From positions 186,001 through 250,000 of the forward strand of contig JBFWNV010000002.1 of NCBI GenBank assembly GCA_050250875.1: 64,000 nt of DNA. Reading direction: 5' to 3'. The notes beneath the pieces were generated by a model. The model was not told the origin of the DNA and did not search any database. It saw only the letters and a list, made by a program, of their open reading frames with translations. Every line of letters starts with the position of its first letter. Positions within the stretch are counted from its first letter, which is position 1. Positions 57,014 through 64,000 of the stretch are shown here, piece by piece. Made by a program: the position numbers and the translations under genes. Source of the stretch: CAWAYR01 sp050250875. Its GTDB lineage: Bacteria > Acidobacteriota > Vicinamibacteria > Vicinamibacterales > UBA2999.

Positions 57014-59659
57014 TCATTCGGCCCGCAACGACGCTGCCGGGTCGATGCGCGACGCTCGCCACGCCGGCACCGCACAGGCCGCGGCCCCGGCCCCCAGCAG
57101 CAGCGTCGCGGTACCGGCCAGCGCGGCCGGGTCGCTGGGGCCGACGTCGAAGAGCAGCCCGGTGGCCGCCTGCAGCGCCGCCAGGGCGCCCATCAGCCCC
57201 ACGACGACACCGGCCAGCACCGGCCGCAGCCCGTGCGCGAACACCATCCGGCGGATCGTCCCGGCCCGCGCGCCCAGCGCGAGGCGGATGCCGATTTCCA
57301 TCCGCCGCTGGGCGACCGTGACGCTGAGCGCGCCGTAGAGGCCGACGACCGCCAGTACCAGGGCCAGGCCCGCGAACGCCGCCAGCACCCCGGCCACGAA
57401 CCGCCGCGTGCTCGACGTGGCCGCCACCACGTCGCCGTACCGGCGGACGTCGGTGACGGGCTGGGCCGGATCGACGTCGCGCACCACGCCACGCACCGCG
57501 CCGGCCAGGTCGAGCGGATCGCCGGCCGCGCGCACCACCAGCGTCATCAGCGTTTCCGCCCACACCCATTGCGCCTGCGGCACGTAGACCTGCGGTTCCA
57601 CCGGCTGATCGAGGCCGCGATGCCGTACGTCGCCGACGATGCCGACGATGGTGCGCGGCGGCGCGGTCGCCGGGCCGATCATCACCTGCCGTCCGATCGG
57701 GTCGTCGCCGCCGAACAGCGTCGCCGCGGCCTGGCGGTTGATGAGCGCCACGCGCTCCGCATCCGGCCCGTCACGGGCGTCGATGAGCCGGCCGCGCACG
57801 AGCGGGATGCCCAGCGTGGCGAAGTAGTCGGACGTCACGACGAAGCGGTCGGCCGAGGGCGCATCCGCCGGGTTGGCCGACAGCCGCCCGGCCACGTGGA
57901 ACCCGAAGCTGTCGATGTCGCCGCCCAGCGGCAGCGTGGTCACCGCGGACGCCGACGTCACGCCGGGCAGGGCGCGCACACCGCTCAGCACCTGGTCGTA
58001 GAAGGCCACCGCCGCGGCAATCTGCTGCGGTGTGTCGCCCTGCGCGAAGCGCTGGCCGCCGGCCCACAACCGCATCGTCAGGACGCCATGCGGGTCGATC
58101 CCGGGTTCGACGGCGAGCAGCCGGTTCACGCTGCGCACCAGCACCCCCGAGCCGGCGAGCAGCACCGCCGCCATCGCGACGTTGCCGGCGACGATCAGGG
58201 CGCGAGCCCGCCACATGCCGGCGCCGCCGGTGCGACGACCGGCCCCGCGCAGTTCGTCGCCGGCGTCGCCACGGGTCAGCCGGCGCAGCGGCGCCAGACC
58301 GAACAGCGCGCCGCTGGCCATCGCCAGCACCACCGCCGCGGTCACCGCACGGGCATCGAGGGACAGCCCGGCCAGGCGCGGCAGTTCCGCCGGTCCGGCG
58401 CTGGCCATCAGGCGCACGGCCGCCCACGCCGGCACCAGACCGAGCAGGGCTCCCGCGGCCGAGAGCAGCACCGACTCGGTGAGGAGCTGCCGCACCAGCC
58501 GGACCCGCGTCACCCCCAACGCCGCCCGCACGGCCACCTCGCCCGACCGCTCGCTGGCGCGCAGCAGCAGCAGGCTGGCCACGTTGGCGCAGGCGACGAG
58601 CAGCAGCACAGCGACGCCGCCCCACAGCAGGAGCAGGGCCGGCCGCACCGGCCCGAGCAGGACGTCGCGCAGCCGGGTCACGCGGGCGCCCGGGCTGGTG
58701 TAGGCGCCCGGCTCGGATTCGGCCATCCGTACGAACAGCCCGGTGAGCTCGAGCTCGGCGGCCTCGGGCGTCGTGCCGGGCGCCAGGCGTCCGAACACCC
58801 GCAGGTGCCGGCAGGTGCGGCAGGCGAAGCTCGCCGCCGGGTCGTAGCCGAGTGGGAACCATACGCCGGCGTCCTTGTAAAGGCGGCTGGCCACGAGGTC
58901 GTCGAAGCCGGCCGGCATCACGCCGACGATCACGTGCGGGAAGTCGCCGATCACGACCGGCCGGCCGATCACGCCGGGGTCGGCGGCGAAGCGTCGTCGC
59001 CACAGCCCGTCGCTGAGGATGGCGACGCGCCGTGCCGCCCCCGGCCGGTCCTCGGCATCGGTGAACGCCCGGCCGAGCCGCGGCTGGACGCCCACCAGAT
59101 CGAAGTAGTCGCGCGAGACGCGCATCGCGTTGACCCGCTCCGCGTCCTGGCCGCCGCCGCTGAACGTGGCCGTGGACTGGGTGGCCGCCACGAGGTGGGT
59201 CACCGTGCGCGCCTGACGCTTCAGATCGACGTAGGAGAGGTAGCCCATGGTGACCGGGTCGTCCCCCTGTCGGGTCTCCGCCACCGCCACGAGCTGGTCG
59301 GCGTCGCGATAGTCGAGCGGCGCCAACAGCACGCCGTCGACGACGGCGAACATCGCCACGTTGGCGCCGATGCCAATCGCCAGCGTGACCACGGCGGTGA
59401 GGGTGTGGGCGGGACGGGCGCGCATCGACCGGAACGCAAAGCGCAGGTCGCGCCACAGGATGTCGAGGTGCTGCGCCGGCGCCGCCTTGGCGACGTCGGC
59501 CATGGTGGCGAGCCACAGGCCGAGCAGGGCCCACCGCCGGCCGCTCCGCCGCACGTCGCGCACCTCGTCGTGGAACGTCCGTTCGATCTCGCGGGCGTAG
59601 CCGTCGCGAACCTCTTCGGGCAGCAGCCGCAGCAGCCAGCGGAACAGGCGGGATTCCAT
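57014..59659 (-). CDS. ADOP-type MacB-like permease with N-terminal prefix domain
   Basis: An 881-residue permease. The first ~85 residues (RLLPEEVRDGYAREIERTFHDEVRD) are the permease-prefix domain that accompanies PadR-linked ADOP proteins. Two MacB/FtsX-like halves follow, each with a periplasmic domain and TM helices. NVASLLLLRASERSGEVAVRAALGVTR and RMEIGIRLALGARAGTIRRMVF are the FtsX signatures, and the end is PAWRASRIDPAASLRAE. No ATPase is encoded nearby. The start codon overlaps the PadR stop (TGATG), so the two genes are co-translated. The transported substrate, or signalled process, is unknown. Confidence 0.9.
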   Translation of the reverse strand: MESRLFRWLLRLLPEEVRDGYAREIERTFHDEVRDVRRSGRRWALLGLWLATMADVAKAAPAQHLDILWRDLRFAFRSMRARPAHTLTAVVTLAIGIGANVAMFAVVDGVLLAPLDYRDADQLVAVAETRQGDDPVTMGYLSYVDLKRQARTVTHLVAATQSTATFSGGGQDAERVNAMRVSRDYFDLVGVQPRLGRAFTDAEDRPGAARRVAILSDGLWRRRFAADPGVIGRPVVIGDFPHVIVGVMPAGFDDLVASRLYKDAGVWFPLGYDPAASFACRTCRHLRVFGRLAPGTTPEAAELELTGLFVRMAESEPGAYTSPGARVTRLRDVLLGPVRPALLLLWGGVAVLLLVACANVASLLLLRASERSGEVAVRAALGVTRVRLVRQLLTESVLLSAAGALLGLVPAWAAVRLMASAGPAELPRLAGLSLDARAVTAAVVLAMASGALFGLAPLRRLTRGDAGDELRGAGRRTGGAGMWRARALIVAGNVAMAAVLLAGSGVLVRSVNRLLAVEPGIDPHGVLTMRLWAGGQRFAQGDTPQQIAAAVAFYDQVLSGVRALPGVTSASAVTTLPLGGDIDSFGFHVAGRLSANPADAPSADRFVVTSDYFATLGIPLVRGRLIDARDGPDAERVALINRQAAATLFGGDDPIGRQVMIGPATAPPRTIVGIVGDVRHRGLDQPVEPQVYVPQAQWVWAETLMTLVVRAAGDPLDLAGAVRGVVRDVDPAQPVTDVRRYGDVVAATSSTRRFVAGVLAAFAGLALVLAVVGLYGALSVTVAQRRMEIGIRLALGARAGTIRRMVFAHGLRPVLAGVVVGLMGALAALQAATGLLFDVGPSDPAALAGTATLLLGAGAAACAVPAWRASRIDPAASLRAE

Positions 59660-60006
59660 CAGATCGCTCCCAGCTTGGCGCGGGCCTGCGCCAGGGTGTC
59701 GGCCATCCGCCGCGCCTCGGCGACCGCCACGGCCCGGCCGCGCTCCGTGAGCCGGTAGTAGCGGCGCCGTTCGTCGTCGAGCGCCGGATCGGGGCGTTCG
59801 GCCGATTCCTGGATCAGTCCGTCGTCCACGAAGCGCCGGATCACGGTGTAGAGCGTGCCGGCGCGCAAGGTCACCTTGCCGTCGGTGCGGCGTGCCACCT
59901 CTTTAATCACCGCGTAGCCGTGCTTCTCGCCGTCGGCGAGGGCGACGAGCACCTGGAACATCGCCGGGGTGAGCGGCAGGTAGGGGGACGGGTCGAATCG
60001 CGCCAT
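59659..60006 (-). CDS. PadR family transcriptional regulator
   Basis: A 115-residue winged-helix regulator. It contains LTPAMFQVLVALADGEKHGYAVIKEVARRTDGKVTLRAGTLYTVIRRFVDDGLI, the PadR domain with the conserved HGYAV and GTLYTVIRRF, and a short C-terminal dimerisation helix (GRAVAVAEARRMADTLAQARAKL). It probably represses its own operon with the permease. A perfect inverted repeat lies 13 bp upstream over the promoter. Small acidobacterial PadR-ADOP pairs are common; their inducer is not known. Confidence 0.93.
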   Translation of the reverse strand: MARFDPSPYLPLTPAMFQVLVALADGEKHGYAVIKEVARRTDGKVTLRAGTLYTVIRRFVDDGLIQESAERPDPALDDERRRYYRLTERGRAVAVAEARRMADTLAQARAKLGAI

Positions 60007-60015
60007 CGTCGATAG

Positions 60016-60034
60016 ACTGTATCTACGATAGATA
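60016..60034 (-). promoter_or_regulatory. PadR operon promoter with inverted-repeat operator
   Basis: TATCTA-CGA-TAGATA at 60020-60034 is a perfect inverted repeat. It overlaps the predicted minus-strand -10 TACAGT (60016-60021), which ends 9 nt before the PadR ATG. The AT-rich patch stands out in a 70% GC background. Autoregulation by PadR is inferred. Confidence 0.6.
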
Positions 60035-60061
60035 TAGTTGGCAAGTTCCGCAACGCGTCGA

Positions 60062-60121
60062 GGGGCCTGGCCCCGATGGCACGGAACCTGCGCCGATTTC
60101 GTGCCAATGGGGCCAGGCCCC
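60062..60121. repeat. 60-bp REP palindrome between PadR and metallo-beta-lactamase genes
   Basis: The halves pair at 25 of 30 positions. The ends are GGGGCC-T-GGCCCC (60062-60074) and GGGGCC-A-GGCCCC (60109-60121). It lies in the divergent region of the PadR and metallo-beta-lactamase genes, 28 bp from the PadR operator. Confidence 0.9.
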
Positions 60122-60156
60122 TTGTACCATCGGGTCTACCCCCAGGGAGTCGCTTC

Positions 60157-61134
60157 TTGCCGCGTCATCAGTTCATCGCCGTCGTCGTTCTGTTCTCCTC
60201 GATTACCGGCTGCAGCGCACCAGAACCCGCGCCGGCCGCGACCAGCGCGGCACCCGCCACCCCGCGCCCTGGCGATCCCGCCACGCTCGTCCCCGACGCG
60301 GCCATGGCGTGCGACATGTGCGGGGAGTGGAACCAGCCGCGAGCGCCGTTCAAGGTGTTCGGCAACAGCTACTTCGTGGGCACCCAGGGCCTGTCGAGCG
60401 TCGTTATCGCCACCGACGCCGGCCTGGCGCTCATCGACGTGGCGCTGCCGCAGAGCGCGCCGCTCATCGACGCCAACATCCGCACGCTCGGGCTGCGCAC
60501 CACCGACATCAAGTACATCCTGACCTCGCACGCCCACTACGACCACCTCGGCGGCGTGCGTTCGATGCAGCGCTACACCCGCGCCACGGTGCTGGCCAGC
60601 GCGTCCACCGCGCAGGCCCTGGGGCTGGGCCATCCCGTGCCCGAGGATCCGCAGTTCGGCACCGGCCCGAACGATGCCTTCCCCGCCGTCACCGACGCGC
60701 GGGTGATGAAGGACGGCGAGACGATCCAGCTCGGCGGCACCACCATCACCGCGCACTACACGCCCGGCCACACCCCCGGCGCCACCACCTGGACGTGGCA
60801 GTCGTGCGAGGGCACGCGCTGCCTGAACATGGTCTATGTGGACAGCCTCACCGCCGTGTCGAAGGACGGCTACCGCTACACGGATCACCCGGGCCTGGTG
60901 GACAGCTACCGGGCCACGATGGCCAAAGTGGCGGCACTGCCGTGCGACGTGGTGATCTCCACCCACCCCTCGGCCACCGGCATGGACGACAAGCTGGCCA
61001 GGCGCACGGCCGGCAACCTGGCGCCCGGCGCCGCCGGCGATCCGTTCGTGGACGCCGGCGCCTGCAAGGCGCTGGCGGCGCTGTCGCTGAAGAACCTCAA
61101 GGCCCGGGTCGAGCAGGAGCGTCAGCGCAAGTAG
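60157..61134 (+). CDS. Subclass B3-type metallo-beta-lactamase lipoprotein
   Basis: A 325-residue lipoprotein with lipobox SSITGC (Cys19). The metallo-beta-lactamase fold has the metal motif SHAHYDHLGG (HxHxDH, ~124-129), the third His in GHTPGATTWTW (~205) and the last in STHPSA (~270). The GHTPG form and the spacing fit subclass B3, so two zinc ions are expected. The start is TTG at 60157, with GGGAG 9 nt upstream; an in-frame ATG at 60076 lies inside the REP and would destroy the signal peptide. Carbapenem hydrolysis is possible but untested; some B3-like proteins have other substrates. Confidence 0.85.
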   Translation: MPRHQFIAVVVLFSSITGCSAPEPAPAATSAAPATPRPGDPATLVPDAAMACDMCGEWNQPRAPFKVFGNSYFVGTQGLSSVVIATDAGLALIDVALPQSAPLIDANIRTLGLRTTDIKYILTSHAHYDHLGGVRSMQRYTRATVLASASTAQALGLGHPVPEDPQFGTGPNDAFPAVTDARVMKDGETIQLGGTTITAHYTPGHTPGATTWTWQSCEGTRCLNMVYVDSLTAVSKDGYRYTDHPGLVDSYRATMAKVAALPCDVVISTHPSATGMDDKLARRTAGNLAPGAAGDPFVDAGACKALAALSLKNLKARVEQERQRK

Positions 61135-61215
61135 CCGTCGGGCGATCCGGACCGGGCACCGGCCGGCCGCCGGGCTGAGGGCGTCCGGCCCGATTTGTCG
61201 CCTTTCCCCTCGATC

Positions 61216-61235
61216 GAGCGGGTATCATCCCGCTC
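61216..61235 (+). promoter_or_regulatory. -10 box embedded in a perfect inverted repeat
   Basis: GAGCGGG-TATCAT-CCCGCTC: 7-nt arms flank a TATCAT -10 box at 61223-61228, 19 nt before the ATG at 61248. A repressor binding here would block the promoter. Confidence 0.45.
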
Positions 61236-61247
61236 TGCCGGGGGCCC

Positions 61248-63788
61248 ATGCTGCTTGCGGCTCGCGTCGTCATCGGCGTCGCGGCACTCAAGCTCCTCTG
61301 GATGCTGGCCGCTGTCCTGGCGGGCACGGCGTCCACCACGAGCGCGGCCGGAGGTCTGGCCTTCGGCCTGCCGGCCACCGTCTTCCTCGCCGTGGCCTTC
61401 GGCGGGGTCGGGCTCTTCCTGGTCTGGGCCTCGCCGTCACACGCTCGAGGCTGGTGGCTCGGCGCCACGCTGCTGCTCATCGCCACGGCGTTCGGCGATG
61501 CGGTGCTCCGGCAGCGCCTGCTCACCGGCGCAGAGGAACGGCTCGGCCAGGCGCTGGCGGTGGACGCCCTGCTGCCCTTCGCCTGGTGGTCGTTCCTCGG
61601 GCGCTTTCCGCAGACCGAGCGCCCCTCGCCGCGGCGCCTGGCCGCGTGGTGCGCGCGTGTCGCCGCGGTGGCCGGCACCGCGACATTCGTCGCCAACCTG
61701 GCGGCGCGGCTGTCGCTCGTGCCGGCCAGGCTGGCCGACATCCTCGCCATCGATCGGCGTGGTCCCTGGTATCTGGTCTCGGTGATCGCGCTCTCGGCGG
61801 CCGGACTGCCGTATCTCTGGCATGCCAGCCGGCAGGGCCGGCCCGACGACCGGCCACGCGTGCGCATCTTCGCCGCGGGTCTGGTCGGCGGCTGCGGGCC
61901 GCTGCTGCTCGACGTGCTGGCCTCGGCGGCGAGTCCGGCCTACGACCGCTGGGCGTGGCAGCCGGAGATCCGCGCCGTGCGGCTGCCGGCGCTCTTCGCC
62001 CTGCTGGCGCTGGTGCCGCTGACCACCGCGTATTCGGTGCTCGTGGATCGCGTCGTCGACCTGCGCGTGGCGCTGCGCGCCGCCGCGCAGTACATGCTCG
62101 CCCGCTACACCCTGCTGGCGCTGGTCTCGGTGCCGTTCGTCGTGCTGGCGGCGTATCTCTACGAACATCGCGGCGAGCCGCTGGGCACGCTGCTCAGCGG
62201 GCCGCGCGTCGTGTGGTGCCTGGTGCTGATCGGCGCCGGCGTCGCCGCCCTGTCGGCGCGGCGCCGCTGGCTGCGCAGCCTGGACCACCGCTTCTTCCGC
62301 GGTGACACCGATTCGGCGGCGCTGGTCACCGCCCTCGGCGATCACGCCCGCGCCGCCACCACCGAGAGCGAGCTGTCGGCGTTCATCCGCGACGACGTCG
62401 CCCGCGCGCTCGCCGTCGAGCACGCGGCGCTGCTCATCGCCGACCCGGGACGCACCGCCCTGGTCGATCCCGGGGGCCGGATGCCGTCGCTCAGCACCAC
62501 GTCGAACCTCGCCGTGCTGCTCTCGGGCGACAGCACGCCGCTCGAGGTGGCCGGGCCGGCGGCGAACGCCATGGCGGCGCGGCTGCCGGCCGCGGAGCGA
62601 GGGTGGCTGAGCGATACCGGCGTGGCGGTGCTGGTGCCGCTCAGACGCACGCCCACCACGCTGGCCGCGGCGCTGGTGCTCGGTCCCAGGAAGAGCGGGC
62701 TGCGGTTCGGCGCGGCGGATCATCGCGCCCTGAGCGCCGTGGCCGCGGCGGTCGGCCTCGCGCTCGAGAACCACCGGCTCAAGAGCTCGCCGTCGGGCGA
62801 CGACGAGGAACCGGCCGAGGAATGTCTCGGCTGCGGCACGCTGCTGCCGGCCGGCGCGGCCCGCTGCTACTGCGGTGGGTCGCTGGCCCATGCGCCGGTG
62901 CCTCTGGTGCTGCGCCACGCGTTCCGCTTCGAGCGCCGCCTCGGGGCCGGCGGCATGGGGGTGGTCTACCGTGCCGCGGACCTGTCGTTGAACCGATCGG
63001 TCGCGATCAAGACGCTGCCCCGGGTGTCGCCGGGGCGCGCCGAGCGGCTCCGCGACGAGGCCAGGACGATGGCCCGGCTGGCCCATCCGCACCTGGCGAC
63101 CATCCACGGCGTCGAGACGTGGCGCGGCACGCCGCTGGTCGTGGTGGAACTGCTCGGCGGCGGCACGCTGGCCGATCGGCTGCGGGTCGCGCCGCTGGCG
63201 CTCGATCAGGTGGCCGACCTCGGCCTCGACCTGGCCGAGGTGCTCGGCCACATCCACGACGCCGACATGGTGCACTGCGACATCAAGCCGAGCAACATCG
63301 GCTTCAACCGCAACGGCACCGTGAAGCTGCTCGATTTCGGGCTCGCCCAGTGGCTCGCCGAGCAGACGCCGTTCGACGACGCCGCCCACACCTCGGCGCT
63401 CGACCTGACCAGCACGCATCTCAGCTCGACGGGATCGTTCTCCCGGCCGGCCGGCGGGCGGATTGCCGGCACGCCGCTCTACATGGCGCCCGAGGCCCTG
63501 GAGGCGCAGGCGCCGTCCCCGCGCTTCGATCTCTGGAGCACCGCCGTGGTGCTCTACGAGGCGCTCGCCGGCCATCATCCCTTCGCCGGCGGCACCACCG
63601 AGCAGGTGCTCACGCGCATCCGGCGCGGCGAGTGCCTCGGGCTCGACGTGCTGCGCGCGCGCTGGCCGGCGGCGTGCGTGGACGTGCTGGCGCGCTGCCT
63701 GTCGGCGGATCCGGCGGCACGACCGCCGTCGGCGCGGGCGTTCGCGGATCGGCTGCGGCAGATGCGATCACTGGCCGCCTCGGCGTGA
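61248..63788 (+). CDS. Membrane sensor Ser/Thr kinase with GAF and zinc-ribbon domains
   Basis: An 846-residue protein. The N-terminal eight-helix membrane domain (~1-340) resembles the 7TM sensor part of histidine kinases. A GAF-like domain (~355-510, FIRDDVARALAVEHAALLI ... LALENHRLK) and a zinc ribbon (CLGCGTLLPAGAARCYCGG, ~526-546) follow. The kinase domain (~557-840) has LGAGGMGVVY, VAIKTL, HCDIKPSN (~675) and DFGLA. In the catalytic loop Arg of HRD is Cys, so it is a non-RD kinase. It probably phosphorylates a cytoplasmic target in response to a membrane or GAF signal. Confidence 0.88.
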   Translation: MLLAARVVIGVAALKLLWMLAAVLAGTASTTSAAGGLAFGLPATVFLAVAFGGVGLFLVWASPSHARGWWLGATLLLIATAFGDAVLRQRLLTGAEERLGQALAVDALLPFAWWSFLGRFPQTERPSPRRLAAWCARVAAVAGTATFVANLAARLSLVPARLADILAIDRRGPWYLVSVIALSAAGLPYLWHASRQGRPDDRPRVRIFAAGLVGGCGPLLLDVLASAASPAYDRWAWQPEIRAVRLPALFALLALVPLTTAYSVLVDRVVDLRVALRAAAQYMLARYTLLALVSVPFVVLAAYLYEHRGEPLGTLLSGPRVVWCLVLIGAGVAALSARRRWLRSLDHRFFRGDTDSAALVTALGDHARAATTESELSAFIRDDVARALAVEHAALLIADPGRTALVDPGGRMPSLSTTSNLAVLLSGDSTPLEVAGPAANAMAARLPAAERGWLSDTGVAVLVPLRRTPTTLAAALVLGPRKSGLRFGAADHRALSAVAAAVGLALENHRLKSSPSGDDEEPAEECLGCGTLLPAGAARCYCGGSLAHAPVPLVLRHAFRFERRLGAGGMGVVYRAADLSLNRSVAIKTLPRVSPGRAERLRDEARTMARLAHPHLATIHGVETWRGTPLVVVELLGGGTLADRLRVAPLALDQVADLGLDLAEVLGHIHDADMVHCDIKPSNIGFNRNGTVKLLDFGLAQWLAEQTPFDDAAHTSALDLTSTHLSSTGSFSRPAGGRIAGTPLYMAPEALEAQAPSPRFDLWSTAVVLYEALAGHHPFAGGTTEQVLTRIRRGECLGLDVLRARWPAACVDVLARCLSADPAARPPSARAFADRLRQMRSLAASA

Positions 63789-63833
63789 GGCGGTGTCGTT
63801 CGTCACGTCCCCGGGTGAATGGAGGCAGGTGCC

Positions 63834-64000
63834 ATGGCGAAGAAGGCGAAGAAGGCCGCGAAGAAGAAGGTGTCCGACCGCACGCTCGAAGCCATCCTGA
63901 TCGAGTGCGCGCTCGAGGTCGGCCGCGGCGTGGCCGCGACGGCGACGATCTCGGACGCCGCGCGCAAGTACTGGCACAGCGACTTCCGCCGCTCGATCAA
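63834..64000 (+). CDS. Hypothetical protein with Lys-rich N-terminus, cut by the window end
   Basis: The visible 55 residues begin MAKKAKKAAKKKVSDRTLEA and continue with ILIECALEVGRGVAATATISDAARKYW. The first 12 residues are almost only Lys and Ala, as in DNA-binding tails, but nothing more can be said. GGAGG lies about 8 nt before the ATG, which supports the start. The C-terminal part lies outside the window. Confidence 0.6.
   Translation, partial: MAKKAKKAAKKKVSDRTLEAILIECALEVGRGVAATATISDAARKYWHSDFRRSI

Noticed and set aside
57233..59758. Long + strand frame opposite the second permease
   Set aside because: Low-complexity antisense product. The permease has conserved motifs and is coupled to PadR.
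60076..60156. Upstream ATG start for the metallo-beta-lactamase inside the REP
   Set aside because: It would place an Arg-rich peptide before the lipoprotein signal. TTG at 60157 has a ribosome-binding site and a proper signal peptide.
1..64000. tRNA, rRNA, riboswitch or prophage genes
   Set aside because: None could be recognised by eye on either strand. A covariance-model scan would be needed to exclude small RNAs.

Overview
The window is about 70% GC, densely coded on both strands, and most likely chromosomal DNA of an Acidobacteriota bacterium of the Vicinamibacteria type. This is inferred from gene families typical of that group. They are two long MacB-like orphan ABC permeases (one in a PadR operon), eukaryote-like Ser/Thr kinases fused to TPR or membrane-sensor modules, a large VPS10/BNR exo-protein, many secreted S9/S15/M14 peptidases, and remnants of an Oar-like TonB receptor and a WD40-type protein. 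No rRNA, tRNA, CRISPR array, prophage or plasmid feature was seen, and no gene-free stretch exceeds about 280 bases.

Layout: 1-4.6 kb holds htpX (cut by the left edge), a secreted SnoaL protein, a TIGR00300 (archaeal ornithine-cyclodeaminase-like) protein, a 3-mercaptopyruvate-type sulfurtransferase and a DUF4097 protein. 4.6-12.6 kb holds small enzymes, an orphan permease, an MliC/META protein, a beta-barrel protein and an S9 peptidase, with intergenic repeats between them. 12.8-17.9 kb is a + strand run with ATGA-coupled genes (GT2, serine hydrolase, L,D-transpeptidase), then SnoaL, VOC and CPBP genes. 17.9-30 kb holds a VOC lipoprotein, a CocE hydrolase, a polytopic membrane protein, a kinase-TPR protein, an EAL-HDOD protein and the VPS10/BNR protein. 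30-36.2 kb is a tightly coupled minus-strand operon: Gfo/Idh/MocA oxidoreductase, DUF885 hydrolase, peptide-binding lipoprotein and two permeases, without ATPase genes. 36.4-46 kb holds a DPP-IV-like peptidase, alpha/beta hydrolases, an unknown exported protein, a TPR protein and an amidase. 46-51.3 kb holds two paralogous GT39-like membrane proteins flanking a membrane spermidine-synthase-like protein. 51.4-64 kb holds an M14 peptidase, a REP-associated tyrosine transposase (RAYT) with palindromes, small membrane proteins, DinB, a PadR-permease operon, a B3-type metallo-beta-lactamase lipoprotein and a membrane sensor kinase.

The most distinctive content is a RAYT/REP system. A single-domain HUH transposase gene (54413-55054) sits between two 60-bp palindromes of one family. 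A third complete copy lies at 60062-60121 and half copies at 44506 and 51309. The best copy pairs at 29 of 30 positions and supplies the last ~22 codons of the transposase gene. An unrelated palindrome of exactly the same 60-bp length lies at 4593-4652. Two heptamer-repeat families (GGGACCA, GGGGCTC) and a GGCAGGGC hairpin occupy other gene ends.

A second window-wide pattern concerns promoters. At least fourteen genes have a TAnnnT -10 hexamer only 6-10 nt before the start codon, which predicts leaderless or nearly leaderless transcripts. Many gene products are exported and act on peptides, which suggests a proteolytic scavenging lifestyle feeding a peptide ABC importer.
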